A DNA stretch of 64,000 nt from an uncultured Pelagibacteraceae bacterium (GTDB taxonomy: Bacteria; Pseudomonadota; Alphaproteobacteria; Pelagibacterales; Pelagibacteraceae): contig CACHEF010000003.1 of assembly GCA_902578775.1 (NCBI GenBank), positions 124,001 through 188,000 of the forward strand, written 5' to 3'. Of this stretch, positions 8,987 to 22,069 are shown one piece after another. The notes below the pieces were generated by a model. That model searched no databases and was not told where the DNA came from. It worked only from the letters and a program-made list of their open reading frames with translations. A program made the position numbers and the translations under genes. The number at the start of each line of letters is the position of its first letter. The first letter of the stretch is position 1.

Positions 8987-10072
8987 ATGTCATTTAATAC
9001 TTTTGGAAAGCTATTTCGTTTCACAACTTGGGGAGAATCTCACGGAGTAGCAATTGGGTGCATTGTTGACGGGTGCCCCCCTAATATAAATCTAAAAGAA
9101 CAGGATATTCAGTTAGAGTTAGATAAAAGAAAGCCTGGTCAATCAAAATTCACGACCCAGAGAAAAGAAGATGATAAAGTTCAAATATTATCTGGAATAT
9201 TTGATGGCAAAACCACTGGAACGCCTATTTCTCTGATAATTCAAAATAAAGATATGAGGTCTAAAGATTATGGAAATATTAAAGATAAATTTAGACCAGG
9301 ACACGCAGATTTTACTTATTTCAAAAAATATGGAATTAGAGATTATAGAGGAGGTGGAAGATCTTCTGCAAGAGAAACTGCAGCACGTGTTGCGGCAGGA
9401 GCAATTGCAAAAATTGTCCTTCAAAAAAAATTAGGTAAAAAATTTAAAGTTGTAGGTGCTGTAACTCAATTAGGAATTTTAGGATGTGATACAAGTCAAT
9501 GGAATGATAATGTAATCTCAAAAAACCCTTTTTTTTGTCCAGATAAATCAATGATTAAATTATGGGAAAAATATTTACTTAGTGTGAGAAAATCCGGATC
9601 CTCATGTGGTGCAGTAATTGAAGTCAGAGCCAGAGGTATTCCAGTTGGTTTAGGTGCACCAATTTATTCAAAATTAGACACTGATATAGCATCAGGGCTT
9701 ATGAGTATAAATGCAGTAAAGGGAGTTAATATTGGTGCAGGAATGAATTCCGCACAACTAAGTGGAGAGAGTAACTCTGATGAAATATCTACAAAAGGTA
9801 AAAAATTGAAATTCAATTCAAATAATGCCGGGGGTATATTAGGTGGAATTTCAACTGGTCAAGAAATAGTTGCTTCTTTTGCAGTCAAACCAACATCATC
9901 AATTTTAAAATCAAGAAAAACAATTAATAAATTTGGTAAAAATACTTCAATATCTGTAAAAGGAAGACATGACCCTTGTGTAGGAATTAGGGCTGTTCCA
10001 ATTGGTGAGGCAATGATGAACTGTGTTTTGTTAGACCACTACTTAATGAATAAAGCTCAATGCGGTAAATAA
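8987..10072 (+). CDS. aroC: Chorismate synthase
   Basis: Last step of the shikimate pathway: EPSP to chorismate with reduced FMN as catalyst. The N-terminal signature [15 protein letters not shown] at 5-19 is the PROSITE-type AroC motif. [33 protein letters not shown] at about 102-134 carries the FMN/substrate-binding residues, and [18 protein letters not shown] at about 327-344 is the third signature. Length 361 is normal. It is divergent from pdxH across 33 bp and convergent with dxs with only 3 bp between the stops. Confidence 0.97.
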   Translation: MSFNTFGKLFRFTTWGESHGVAIGCIVDGCPPNINLKEQDIQLELDKRKPGQSKFTTQRKEDDKVQILSGIFDGKTTGTPISLIIQNKDMRSKDYGNIKDKFRPGHADFTYFKKYGIRDYRGGGRSSARETAARVAAGAIAKIVLQKKLGKKFKVVGAVTQLGILGCDTSQWNDNVISKNPFFCPDKSMIKLWEKYLLSVRKSGSSCGAVIEVRARGIPVGLGAPIYSKLDTDIASGLMSINAVKGVNIGAGMNSAQLSGESNSDEISTKGKKLKFNSNNAGGILGGISTGQEIVASFAVKPTSSILKSRKTINKFGKNTSISVKGRHDPCVGIRAVPIGEAMMNCVLLDHYLMNKAQCGK

Positions 10073-10075
10073 AGA

Positions 10076-11992
10076 TTAATTTTTAACAACTCTTATTGTT
10101 TCTTTTTGAAATAAAATATCTAAAATTTTTTTTGAAATTTGGGAACTATTCAATCCAGCTTTATCATACATTTTTTGTGGGTTATCCTGCTCAATAAACT
10201 CATCAGGTAAAGTCATAGATCTAAACTTTAAGCCTTTATCAAATATGCCTTTCTCTGCTAATAAATTTTTAACATGAGAACCAAATCCACCTATCGAACC
10301 TTCCTCAATTGTAATCATTAGATCATGATCTTTAGCGCATTTTATAATAAGTTTTTCATCTAAAGGTTTGGCAAATCTCGCATCTATAATTGTTATTGAA
10401 ATACCCTTAGCTTTGAGCTCATCAGCAGCTATCATGCATTCTGCTAATCTTGTGCCTAGATTTAAGATACAAACTTGTGTCCCTTGTTGAATAATTCTAC
10501 CTTTACCAATCTCAATCTTATCATCTATTGATGGAAGTTCGGCTCCAATACCTGTTCCTCTAGGATATCTAATTGCAGTAGGTTTGTCATTAATATCAAC
10601 AGAAGTATTTATCATTTTTACTAACTCAGCTTCATCGCTAGCAGCCATTACTATAAAATTAGGTAGAGTAGATAAATAAGTTATATCAAATGAGCCAGCG
10701 TGTGTTGATCCATCTGCACCAACTAATCCTGCTCTATCTATTGCAAACCTTACAGGTAAGCTTTGTATAGCAACATCGTGAACCACTTGATCATAAGCTC
10801 TTTGTAAAAATGTTGAATATATTGCTGCATATGGTTTATAGCCCTCTGTCGCTAATCCTGCAGCAAAAGTAACAGCATGTTGTTCAGCTATTCCCACATC
10901 AAACATTCTGTTGGGAAACTCTTTACCAAAAATATCCATTCCTGTTCCACTTGGCATTGCAGCTGTAATACCTACAATTTTACTGTCTTTTTTTGCATGC
11001 TTAACTAGTGTATTGGCGAAAACCTTTGTGTAGGCCGGAAGATTAGTTCCGCTTTTAATCTGTTCGCCAGTTTCAACATTAAATTTTGATACTCCGTGAT
11101 AATTATCATTTGCTTTTTCAGCATATGAATAACCTTTACCTTTTTGTGTCTTAATGTGAATTAATATCGGTCCGTTATGTTTTGAGTCTCTCGCATTTTT
11201 CAAAATTGGAATAAGAGTTGATAAATCATGGCCATCTATTGGTCCCACATAATAAAAGCCCAAAGAATTAAACAAAGTGCCCCCTGTTACCACAGATCGT
11301 AAAAAATCTTCAGCTTTTCCTGCCTTTGCACTAAATCTCTTTGAAAATGCTGACGTTATCAATTTTATGGTTTCTCTGAGACTAAAATATATTTTTCCAG
11401 TAAATAATTTTGCTAAATAAGTTCGCATTGCACCTACTGGTTTTGCAATAGACATATCGTTATCATTTAGAATTACAATCATTTTTGTTTTTGAAGCACC
11501 GGCATTGTTCATAGCTTCATAAGCCATTCCAGCACTAATTGCTCCATCACCAATAACAGCTATCACATTTGAGGATTTGCTCTCTAATTTATTCGCTTCC
11601 GCTATACCTAATGCTGAGGATATTGAAGTCGAACTATGAGCGGCACCAAATGGATCATACTCACTTTCCGATCTTTTAGTAAATCCAGATAAACCTTTTC
11701 CTTGTCTCAAAGTTCTGATTTTATCTTTTCTACCTGTTAAAATTTTATGAGGATACGATTGGTGTCCAACATCCCATATTAATTTATCATTTGGAGTATC
11801 AAAAACATAATGTAGCGCAACGGTTAGTTCAACTACACCCAAACCAGCACCTAAATGTCCTCCTGTTTCTGAAACAGCACTAATCATTTCCTCCCTAACT
11901 TCATCAGCAACTTTCTGTAGGTTGTTTTCTGAAACTTTTCTTAAGTCTAATGGGAAATTAATTTCATTTAAAAATTTATAATTTTTTTTCAT
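10076..11992 (-). CDS. dxs: 1-deoxy-D-xylulose-5-phosphate synthase
   Basis: First enzyme of the non-mevalonate isoprenoid pathway, condensing pyruvate and glyceraldehyde 3-phosphate with thiamine diphosphate. The 638 residues have the transketolase-like layout: [20 protein letters not shown] near 45-65, the TPP motif [18 protein letters not shown] near 148-165, the central catalytic Glu in [15 protein letters not shown] near 370, and the C-terminal transketolase domain. It overlaps ispA by 4 bp (ATGA-type), so dxs, ispA and xseB form a run feeding FPP to ubiquinone, undecaprenyl and other prenyl products. The ispB gene lies 2 kb away on the other strand. Confidence 0.97.
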   Translation of the reverse strand: MKKNYKFLNEINFPLDLRKVSENNLQKVADEVREEMISAVSETGGHLGAGLGVVELTVALHYVFDTPNDKLIWDVGHQSYPHKILTGRKDKIRTLRQGKGLSGFTKRSESEYDPFGAAHSSTSISSALGIAEANKLESKSSNVIAVIGDGAISAGMAYEAMNNAGASKTKMIVILNDNDMSIAKPVGAMRTYLAKLFTGKIYFSLRETIKLITSAFSKRFSAKAGKAEDFLRSVVTGGTLFNSLGFYYVGPIDGHDLSTLIPILKNARDSKHNGPILIHIKTQKGKGYSYAEKANDNYHGVSKFNVETGEQIKSGTNLPAYTKVFANTLVKHAKKDSKIVGITAAMPSGTGMDIFGKEFPNRMFDVGIAEQHAVTFAAGLATEGYKPYAAIYSTFLQRAYDQVVHDVAIQSLPVRFAIDRAGLVGADGSTHAGSFDITYLSTLPNFIVMAASDEAELVKMINTSVDINDKPTAIRYPRGTGIGAELPSIDDKIEIGKGRIIQQGTQVCILNLGTRLAECMIAADELKAKGISITIIDARFAKPLDEKLIIKCAKDHDLMITIEEGSIGGFGSHVKNLLAEKGIFDKGLKFRSMTLPDEFIEQDNPQKMYDKAGLNSSQISKKILDILFQKETIRVVKN

Positions 11993-12861
11993 TTTTTTCT
12001 ATTCAATATATAAATTAAGGTATCATTAATTCCTTTTGACTTTGATCCATAATTTTTTAAGCTTCTATTAACTTCATTAATGATCTTATCACAATACTTT
12101 ATTGAGTCATCATAACCTAACAAATTAATAAGTGTAGCTTTACCTTTTTCTTTATCTTTGCCTGTTTTTTTTCCAGCTATTTTAGAATTACCCTTAAAAT
12201 CAATTAAATCATCAGCTATCTGAAATAAAAGACCAACTTTAGATCCAATAGTTTCAAAAAAATTTACTTCTTTAATTTTCTTATTTTTAATTATCGCAGG
12301 TGCTGCACAGCAAAAACTAAAAAGTTTTCCTGTTTTTTTTATCTCCATATCTATTACTTTTTTTTTCGATATTTTCTTTTTTTCATAACTTAAATCTAAA
12401 TATTGGCCTCCAGCTATACCTAGGTGGCCTGCACATTCCGATAGTTTTTTTATCAAATTAATTTTGACTTTTTCACTTAATTTTAAGTTAGGACTTGCTA
12501 AAATTTCAAATGCCATTGTCAATAATGAATTTCCTGCAAGTACAGCAGTCGACTCTCCATATTTTATATGAGTAGATAATTTACCTCTTCTTATTTCATC
12601 ATCATCCATACATGGAAGATCGTCGTGGATAAGTGAATAAGCATGGATACACTCAACTGCTGAGCCGATTATAATCAATGTTTTATAATCAATTGAAAAC
12701 AATGAACCTATATCTATTAAGATCTTGGATCTTATTTTTTTTCCTCCTGGAAATAATCCATACTTCATTGGAGAAATTAAGTTAGAATAATTTTGACTAG
12801 TTATATATTTTTTAAGAAATATATTTGTATCACTAGCAATACAGTTAAGCTTTTTTTTCAT
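11989..12861 (-). CDS. ispA: Farnesyl diphosphate synthase (short-chain prenyltransferase)
   Basis: Makes farnesyl diphosphate from DMAPP and IPP. The first Asp-rich motif is the longer [14 protein letters not shown] form at about residues 82-96 (DDxxxxD), diagnostic of bacterial IspA/GGPPS rather than long-chain synthases. The second motif [14 protein letters not shown] is near 218-232. GGKKIRSK near 40 is the upstream basic motif. Length 290 is typical. It overlaps dxs by 4 bp and xseB by 17 bp. Confidence 0.93.
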   Translation of the reverse strand: MKKKLNCIASDTNIFLKKYITSQNYSNLISPMKYGLFPGGKKIRSKILIDIGSLFSIDYKTLIIIGSAVECIHAYSLIHDDLPCMDDDEIRRGKLSTHIKYGESTAVLAGNSLLTMAFEILASPNLKLSEKVKINLIKKLSECAGHLGIAGGQYLDLSYEKKKISKKKVIDMEIKKTGKLFSFCCAAPAIIKNKKIKEVNFFETIGSKVGLLFQIADDLIDFKGNSKIAGKKTGKDKEKGKATLINLLGYDDSIKYCDKIINEVNRSLKNYGSKSKGINDTLIYILNRKK

Positions 12862-13093
12862 TTGTTTTAATTATATCTTCTATTTTTTTTTTAGTCTTTT
12901 CTCCTATAGATTTAAGATTTTTGTAAAATTTTTTTTCGATTATGTTATTAAGCCTTAAAAGTTCTTGATAGCTTTCAACAGAACTATTTAAATCTTTTTC
13001 ATTTTCTAATGAGTCTATTATTTTGTTGGCTTTTTCTGTAAGCTCTTCAATTGAAAATTGGTCATAATCGTGTGGTAAAATTTTATCTTTCAT
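12845..13093 (-). CDS. xseB: Exodeoxyribonuclease VII small subunit
   Basis: Small helical subunit that binds XseA in exonuclease VII, a single-strand DNA nuclease. The 82-residue protein has the family's paired-helix pattern: FSIEELTEKANKIIDSLENEKDLNSSVESYQE, corresponding to the FEEALxELExIVxxLExGxLxLExSLxxYExG consensus. It sits directly upstream of ispA, overlapping by 17 bp, as in many proteobacteria (xseB-ispA-dxs). It is divergent from tsaC with 20 bp between the starts, so both promoters must overlap the coding ends. Confidence 0.88.
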   Translation of the reverse strand: MKDKILPHDYDQFSIEELTEKANKIIDSLENEKDLNSSVESYQELLRLNNIIEKKFYKNLKSIGEKTKKKIEDIIKTNEKKA

Positions 13094-13113
13094 ATATTAA
13101 TAATTATTAATAC

Positions 13114-14046
13114 ATGAAATCTATTCAATCAAATATCAAAAAAGCTAAAAAGTATCTGGATAAAAACCATTGTGTAGCTGTCCCCACAGAAACTGTGTAC
13201 GGTTTAGCTGGAAATGCCTACTCTAATATTTCTGTCAAAAAAATATTTAAACTCAAAAGAAGACCTTTTAACAACCCCTTAATTGTTCATTATTTTAATA
13301 TTAATAAGCTAAAAAAAGATTGTCATATAAGTAATGATTTCATTAAACTCTATAATAAGTTTTCTCCTGGGCCTATTACATTTATATTAAGATTAAAGAA
13401 AAACTCAAAAATCTCTAGATTTGTAACTAATAAACAAAATAGTCTCGCTGTACGTTTTCCTAAACATGCTTTACTTAGAAAGTTGTTAAAAAGTTTAGAT
13501 TACCCCCTAGCAGCACCGAGTGCAAATATATCAACTAGATTAAGTTCTGTTAAAGCATCTGATGTTACTGAAGAATTTGGGTCAAAAGTTAAATATGTTC
13601 TTGATGGAGGAAGATGCATAATTGGTGTGGAGTCTACAATCATTAATCTTTTAAATAAACCAGTAATACTAAGATTGGGAGGACTAGATATTTCTAAAAT
13701 TGAAAAAATACTTCAAAAAAAAATTTTAATTAAAAAAAATCTAAAAAAGAAAATCGCACCTGGTCAATTCCCTTTGCATTATTCTCCTGGAATTCCATTA
13801 AGAATGAATGCTAAAAAACCAAAAAAAAAAGAGGCTTTTGTGCTAACAAAAAAAAGAAAGGTTAGTTTCAACAATTATTATTATTTAAGTAAAAAAAATG
13901 ACCTTAAGCAGTCTGCAAAAAACTTATATTCATTACTGAGAAAAATTAAGAATGATGGCTATAAAATGGTCGCAGTTGAAAAAATTTCAAACAAAGGAAT
14001 TGGCAGAACAATTAATGATAGATTAAATAAAGCTTCAAAATATTAA
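13114..14046 (+). CDS. tsaC: Threonylcarbamoyl-AMP synthase (Sua5/YrdC type)
   Basis: Forms threonylcarbamoyl-adenylate from Thr, bicarbonate and ATP for t6A37 in ANN-decoding tRNAs. The YrdC domain covers about residues 5-195, with VPTETVYGLAGNA near 23-35, KRRPFNNPLI near 48-57, SPGPITFIL near 86-94, AVRFPKH and PLAAPSANIS. About 100 further residues (APGQFPLHYSP near 213 onward) match the C-terminal Sua5 domain, so this is the longer Sua5 form rather than E. coli-length TsaC. Length 310. It lies 8 bp upstream of the ABC exporter genes. Confidence 0.93.
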   Translation: MKSIQSNIKKAKKYLDKNHCVAVPTETVYGLAGNAYSNISVKKIFKLKRRPFNNPLIVHYFNINKLKKDCHISNDFIKLYNKFSPGPITFILRLKKNSKISRFVTNKQNSLAVRFPKHALLRKLLKSLDYPLAAPSANISTRLSSVKASDVTEEFGSKVKYVLDGGRCIIGVESTIINLLNKPVILRLGGLDISKIEKILQKKILIKKNLKKKIAPGQFPLHYSPGIPLRMNAKKPKKKEAFVLTKKRKVSFNNYYYLSKKNDLKQSAKNLYSLLRKIKNDGYKMVAVEKISNKGIGRTINDRLNKASKY

Positions 14047-14054
14047 TTTATAAC

Positions 14055-14780
14055 ATGATAGAAGTAATTAATTTATCAAAATCTTTTCAAAATAACAAAG
14101 CGGTAAACAATGTTAACTTTGATATTGGTGAGAATGAAATTATTGGATTACTTGGTCCTAATGGATGTGGAAAAACGACAACTATTGCGATGATACTTGG
14201 TCTTCTTAAACCAACCAAAGGAAAAATTTTAATCAATAAGAAAAATATTGAAAATCATAGAATTGAACTTTTACATAAAATGAATTTTATTTCTCCTTAT
14301 ATTGAATTACCAAAAAAATTAACAGTAAAACAAAACCTAATTGTTTATGCTAAACTTTATAATGTTAAAAATATTGATCAACAAATTGAATATTTATCAT
14401 CAACTTTAAGATTAGATAAGTTTATCAATAGATTAACTGGAGAACTTTCATCTGGTCAAAAAAATAGAGTAAGTTTAGCAAAATCATTAATTAATAATCC
14501 GTCAGTTTTGTTACTAGATGAACCAACTGCTTCTTTAGATCCTGAAACAGGAAATTTTATTAGGTCTTTTTTAGAGGACTATATAAAACAAAAAAAAATA
14601 TCCATATTACTTGCATCTCATAATATGGAAGAAGTTAAAAGATTATGCACCTCAGTAATGATGATGAAAAACGGAAAAATAATAGATCGAGGAGCTCCTA
14701 CTGAATTAATAAAGAAACATGGTAGGAAAAACTTAGAAGAAGTTTTTTTAAAACTTGCAAGGGCAGAACATGAATTTTAA
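14055..14780 (+). CDS. ABC transporter ATP-binding protein (ABC-2 exporter)
   Basis: ATPase of a two-component exporter. Walker A is GPNGCGKTT near 34-42, the signature LSSGQKNRVSLAKSL near 134-148, Walker B LLLDEPTASLDPETG near 153-167, and the switch His is in ASHNMEEVKR. Length 241 with a short C-terminal tail. The permease start is embedded in its 3' end. Substrate is unknown; the closest general resemblance is to NodI/YadG-type ABC-2 systems, an inference from sequence style only. Confidence 0.9.
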   Translation: MIEVINLSKSFQNNKAVNNVNFDIGENEIIGLLGPNGCGKTTTIAMILGLLKPTKGKILINKKNIENHRIELLHKMNFISPYIELPKKLTVKQNLIVYAKLYNVKNIDQQIEYLSSTLRLDKFINRLTGELSSGQKNRVSLAKSLINNPSVLLLDEPTASLDPETGNFIRSFLEDYIKQKKISILLASHNMEEVKRLCTSVMMMKNGKIIDRGAPTELIKKHGRKNLEEVFLKLARAEHEF

Positions 14781-15561
14781 TAGAATGTATGGTCTTTTTT
14801 TAAGACATTTTTTTTTAATAAAAAGCTCATTTCCAAGAATTTTAGATTTAATATATTGGCCATCTATTCAAATAATATTATGGGGTTTTATTTCAAAGTT
14901 TTTTTCAACTTATAGTGATTATTATAATAATACAGTTGGAATAATACTCACTTGTGCCATACTTTATGATTTTTTATTTAGATCAAGTATCAGTTTTAAT
15001 ATGTTATTTTTAGAAGAAATTTGGAGTAGAAACTTTACTAATTTATTTATTGCACCAATGAAAATTAGTGAAATTATTATTTCATTAGTTTTCACTGCTT
15101 TAATAAGAACCTTGATAGGATTAGTGCCTGCGATTTTATTAACATCTCCTCTTTTTGGAATTTCAATTCTAAATTTGGGAGTTCCATTATTTTTTTTATT
15201 CCTAAGTTTATATATTTTTGGAATTACACTTGGTCTATTTGTAAGTTCAGGCTTGATAAGATTTGGACCATCATTTGAAAATATTGCCTGGTCTTCATTA
15301 TTTTTGTTAGCACCTCTAGGGTGCATATATTATCCTATTGAAATATTACCAGAATTTTTTCAGATTTTAGCAAAAGGATTACCTTTAGTTTATATTTTTG
15401 ATGAAACTAGAAATATATTAGTTAACAATTTTGTTAATTTTGAAAATATTTTATACGCTTTTTATTTAAATGCTATTTACCTTTTAATTGGCATTTGTTT
15501 GTTTTACTTTTCTTTCTCAAAAGCCAGAAAAAAAGGGTCTTTAATTAATATGGGTGAATAA
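14770..15561 (+). CDS. ABC-2 type transporter permease
   Basis: Integral membrane partner of the preceding ATPase. Six hydrophobic segments are visible across about 263 residues, with the ABC-2 pattern of an N-terminal amphipathic stretch (LRHFFLIKSSFPRILDLIYWP) and the late LAPLGCIYYPIEILPEFF segment with LPLVYIFDETRNIL typical of NodJ/YadH-like permeases. The frame is open from an ATG at 14755, but I choose the ATG at 14770: it has AAGGG six bases upstream and leaves an 11 bp overlap with the ATPase stop. Substrate not identifiable. Confidence 0.88.
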   Translation: MNFNRMYGLFLRHFFLIKSSFPRILDLIYWPSIQIILWGFISKFFSTYSDYYNNTVGIILTCAILYDFLFRSSISFNMLFLEEIWSRNFTNLFIAPMKISEIIISLVFTALIRTLIGLVPAILLTSPLFGISILNLGVPLFFLFLSLYIFGITLGLFVSSGLIRFGPSFENIAWSSLFLLAPLGCIYYPIEILPEFFQILAKGLPLVYIFDETRNILVNNFVNFENILYAFYLNAIYLLIGICLFYFSFSKARKKGSLINMGE

Positions 15562-15563
15562 AA

Positions 15564-15640
15564 TGGTGCGCCTGCTAGGAGTCGAACCCAGAACCTCCTG
15601 ATCCGAAGTCAGGCGCTCTATCCAGTTGAGCTACAAGCGC
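15564..15640 (-). tRNA. tRNA-Arg (anticodon TCG)
   Basis: Read on the minus strand, 77 nt including an encoded CCA. The acceptor stem GCGCTTG pairs with CAGGCGC. The anticodon arm CCTGA-CTTCGGA-TCAGG gives anticodon TCG, reading CGN Arg codons. The T-arm has the canonical GGTTCGACTCC pattern. It lies between the ABC permease stop and the rluD start. Only 23 bp separate its 5' end from rluD, so its promoter must extend into the rluD coding start. Confidence 0.96.
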
Positions 15641-15663
15641 ATATAATAGTAATATATTATTTT

Positions 15664-16644
15664 ATGGAAAAAAAAATAAGTTTAATTGTTAATGAAACAA
15701 GTCAAAATATAAGAGTTGATTCATTTATCAATAAACATAATGAACTAATTAGTAGAACTAGAATTAAAAACTTAATTTTAAAAAAAAATTTAAGAATTAA
15801 TAATAGAATAATAACTGATCCATCAAAAAAATTATCTATAAATGATAAAATTGAAATTTTAATTCCAGAGCCTAAAAAAGCTTCTTTAAAACCATACAAA
15901 TATAAACTAAATATTATTTATGAAGACAATGATCTTCTTGTGATAAATAAACCTGCTGGTATTGTTATACATCCAGGAGCAGGAAATTATGATAATACCT
16001 TAGTCAATGCCCTCATTAACTATGATCAAAAATTGTTGTCTAATATTGGAGATGAATTAAGGCCAGGAATAGTTCATAGAATAGATAAAAATACTTCTGG
16101 CTTAGTAGTAGTTGCAAAAAATAATTTTACACATGAAAACTTATCTTCTCAATTTAGTGAACATTCAATTATTAGATCGTATCAATTGCTAATTTGGGGA
16201 AAGCTCAGACCATCTAAAGGTAAAATTATAACTTTTATAAAAAGAAGTTCAAAGAATCGTCAAATGATGGAGGTGAGTCAAAGTAAAGGGAAAAAAGCTA
16301 TCACAAATTATGAAACCTTAGAAATATTTGAAAATAAAAAAACCCCTACGTTAACTCTTGTAGAATGTAAACTAGAAACAGGAAGAACGCATCAAATTAG
16401 AGTTCATATGAACTATATGGGAAATAGCATTGTAGGTGATGATAAATATAAAAAAAAATTTAAAAAAATAAAAAATATTGATGAAACATTGAATAATTTA
16501 TTAACCAATTTAAATAGACAATTCCTACATGCAAAAACATTAGGGTTTTTTCATCCTATAAAAAAAAAAGAAATGATTTTTACCTCAAAATTGCCACACG
16601 AATTAGAAATTCTATTAAAAAAGCTAAGAAATACAAATAATTAA
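15664..16644 (+). CDS. rluD: RluA-family pseudouridine synthase (RluD-like)
   Basis: Isomerises uridines in 23S rRNA; RluD-type enzymes act on helix 69. An S4-like RNA-binding domain occupies about residues 10-70. The catalytic domain has the signature RPGIVHRIDKNTSGLVVVAK, with the nucleophilic Asp at about 141. INKPAGIVIHPGAGN near 94-108 and GRTHQIRVHMNYMG near 240 are further family blocks. Length 326 is normal. Assignment to RluD rather than RluC rests on the overall motif pattern and the rpoH neighbourhood, which recurs in alphaproteobacteria. Confidence 0.9.
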   Translation: MEKKISLIVNETSQNIRVDSFINKHNELISRTRIKNLILKKNLRINNRIITDPSKKLSINDKIEILIPEPKKASLKPYKYKLNIIYEDNDLLVINKPAGIVIHPGAGNYDNTLVNALINYDQKLLSNIGDELRPGIVHRIDKNTSGLVVVAKNNFTHENLSSQFSEHSIIRSYQLLIWGKLRPSKGKIITFIKRSSKNRQMMEVSQSKGKKAITNYETLEIFENKKTPTLTLVECKLETGRTHQIRVHMNYMGNSIVGDDKYKKKFKKIKNIDETLNNLLTNLNRQFLHAKTLGFFHPIKKKEMIFTSKLPHELEILLKKLRNTNN

Positions 16645-16684
16645 AGCATTGAAAATTTAAAATATTTAATTAGATAAACTACTC

Positions 16685-19679
<2,995 letters not shown>

Positions 19680-19680
19680 A

Positions 19681-21012
19681 TTATTTTATTTTTCTAACAA
19701 TAATATTTACACATTTAGAGAGAAGAACTCTATTGTCACTTTCTCCCATTACTCTTATTTTCGACTCTGTTCCTGACTTTCTAACCAATATTCTTCCTTT
19801 GCCCTTAATTAATCTTGTAGCTAGTTTTATAGAGTTTTTGATCTCTAATTTATTAATTATGTTTTTATCTTTCACTTCAATATTTTTGAGTAATTGAGGA
19901 ATTTTTGTAAATTTTTCAAAAAACTCGCTAGCCTTTTTTCCTTTTCTAAGGGCAAATAATGACTCTAAAGCGACAAGTAGGCCATCACCTGTAGTTGCAA
20001 ATTTCCCCAAAATAATATGGCCTGATTGTTCACCACCTAAATTGAATTTATTTTTTTGCATTTTTTCTTTAACATACCTATCACCAACATTTGCACGTAT
20101 AAATTTAATTCCCTCTTCTTTAAAAAATTTTTCTAATCCATAATTAGACATCAATGTTCCAACAACACCGCCTTTTAACATCTTCTTATTTTTCCATCTT
20201 GCAGCTAGGGCGGCAATAATTTGATCTCCATCTATAATATTACTTTTTTCATCGCACATAATTACTCTATCAGCATCTCCATCTAAAGATATACCAATGT
20301 GTGCTTTATATTTTTTTACAGCAGACCTAATTTTATCAGGAAATGTGGAGCCACAATTTTTATTAATATTTAAACCGTTTGGATTTACTCCGATTGCTAT
20401 TACTTTTGCTCCTAAAGATTTTAATAACGCTGGTCCTGCTTTGTATCCTGCTCCATTTGCACAGTCAATTACGATTCTTAATCCCCTTAGATTAAATTCT
20501 TCAGTAAAATTTTTTTTTAAAATTTTTATATAGTCTTTCGTTCCCGTTTCTAACCTTTTCACTCGTCCTAATTTTTCAGGGTTAGAAAGATTTTTTGAAA
20601 TTTTTTTATCTATTAGACTTTCAATTTTTCTCTCTATTTTATCTGACAATTTCATTCCATCTGGTCCAAATAATTTTAAACCATTATCATTATGAGGATT
20701 GTGAGAAGCAGTAATCATAATTCCCATATTTGCTTTCATAGTTTTTGTTAGCATCGCTAAACCATTAGTTGGAAGTGGACCTAAAGTAAAAACATGCATA
20801 CCAGCAGATGCTAATCCAGAGACTAACGCAGGCTCAAGAGTATAGCCTGACAATCTGGTATCTTTAGCAATTATTGCTAATTGCTTTCTTTTTTTTTGAG
20901 ATTTAAAATATGTCCCACTTGCTAATCCAAATTTAAAAAACATATCTCCATTAATATTTTTGCTATTAATGGGTCCTCTAATACCATCTGTACCAAAATA
21001 TTTTTTTGTCAT
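19681..21012 (-). CDS. glmM: Phosphoglucosamine mutase
   Basis: Interconverts GlcN-6-P and GlcN-1-P on the way to UDP-GlcNAc, the precursor of peptidoglycan and of the NeuC substrate in the surface-glycan island. The phosphoserine motif TASHNPHNDNG has its Ser at about 103. The metal-binding loop DGDADR is near 240. GGEQSGHIIL near 325 is the sugar-binding loop and RKSGTESKIRVMGE is the phosphate-binding C-terminal loop. Length 443 is normal. The folP stop and glmM start share one base. Confidence 0.96.
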   Translation of the reverse strand: MTKKYFGTDGIRGPINSKNINGDMFFKFGLASGTYFKSQKKRKQLAIIAKDTRLSGYTLEPALVSGLASAGMHVFTLGPLPTNGLAMLTKTMKANMGIMITASHNPHNDNGLKLFGPDGMKLSDKIERKIESLIDKKISKNLSNPEKLGRVKRLETGTKDYIKILKKNFTEEFNLRGLRIVIDCANGAGYKAGPALLKSLGAKVIAIGVNPNGLNINKNCGSTFPDKIRSAVKKYKAHIGISLDGDADRVIMCDEKSNIIDGDQIIAALAARWKNKKMLKGGVVGTLMSNYGLEKFFKEEGIKFIRANVGDRYVKEKMQKNKFNLGGEQSGHIILGKFATTGDGLLVALESLFALRKGKKASEFFEKFTKIPQLLKNIEVKDKNIINKLEIKNSIKLATRLIKGKGRILVRKSGTESKIRVMGESDNRVLLSKCVNIIVRKIK

Positions 21013-22064
21013 TAATTATTAATAATTTTTTTAAAAACTTTTATACTTTGTATTACTTCATTAACATCATGAATTCTTAAAATTTGAACACCTTGCATCA
21101 TTAAAAAAATTGTGGATGCTATTGATCCACCAATTCTAGATTTACTATCATTGTTTTCAGATAATTCCTTAATAAAACGTTTTCTTGAATTTCCCACTAG
21201 TATAGGAAAACCAAGTGAATGAAAAATAGAAATATTTTGTAAAAGGCTCATATTATGTTTCAAATTTTTTCCAAAGCCTATACCTGGATCTAATATTATA
21301 TTATTATGATCAATGCCCTTAGACCTAAGTAATTTAATTTTTTTTTCAAAAAAATCATAAATATCTAATAGTTCATTTTTATATCTTGGATTTTTTTGCA
21401 TCTTTTCAGGAACATCAAGTGAATGTTGAATTACAAAAGGGATTTTATATCTTTTTAACACATCTATAGTTTTTTTATCAAAACTTAATCCGGAAACATC
21501 ATTAATTAACTTTACACCTAATTTTATTCCTTTTTCCATTATACTTGATTTTCTTGTGTCCAAGGATAATGGTATTTTCTTATTGTTTTTTTTTAAGAAT
21601 TTACTAATTCTTTTCCATTCCAAATTTTCTTTGATTGCTTTTGATCCTGGTCTTGTAGATTCACCACCGACGTCAACTAATTTTGCTCCAGAATTAATTA
21701 AATAGATTGCATGTTTTAATGCTTTTTTTTTTGTATTAAATTTTCCTCCATCTGAAAAACTATCAGGAGTTAAATTTAGTACACCTAATATATTTGGAAT
21801 ATTTTGAAAATCTAAATTAGAAAAATTTTTTTTTCTTAATCTTATTTTTTTCAGATCAAAATTTATTTTACTTTTGAGGGATTTAGATAAATTTTTTATT
21901 TGACTAATAGAAATTTTTTTTTTTGATTTTCTTGATATTATTTCTATTTGATCAAAAGAAATTTCATTTAAATGATGTAAAGGGATAGACTTTTTATTTC
22001 TTACTAAACTTTTAGATTGATTGCCATAATAGAAATTACACACTCTTGTGTAATATCTTGACAT
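21012..22064 (-). CDS. folP: Dihydropteroate synthase
   Basis: Condenses hydroxymethyldihydropterin diphosphate with p-aminobenzoate in folate synthesis. The barrel domain from about residue 90 has ILGVLNLTPDSFSDGG, DVGGESTRPGS with the PABA-loop residues, INDVSG, and ILDPGIGFGKN. About 85 residues precede it (Lys/Ser-rich, including RKSKKKISISQIKNL) and have no counterpart in the 280-residue E. coli enzyme; extended N-termini are seen in alphaproteobacterial FolP. It lies 5 bp downstream of ftsH, a common FtsH-FolP-GlmM order. Confidence 0.94.
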   Translation of the reverse strand: MSRYYTRVCNFYYGNQSKSLVRNKKSIPLHHLNEISFDQIEIISRKSKKKISISQIKNLSKSLKSKINFDLKKIRLRKKNFSNLDFQNIPNILGVLNLTPDSFSDGGKFNTKKKALKHAIYLINSGAKLVDVGGESTRPGSKAIKENLEWKRISKFLKKNNKKIPLSLDTRKSSIMEKGIKLGVKLINDVSGLSFDKKTIDVLKRYKIPFVIQHSLDVPEKMQKNPRYKNELLDIYDFFEKKIKLLRSKGIDHNNIILDPGIGFGKNLKHNMSLLQNISIFHSLGFPILVGNSRKRFIKELSENNDSKSRIGGSIASTIFLMMQGVQILRIHDVNEVIQSIKVFKKIINN

Positions 22065-22069
22065 TTAAA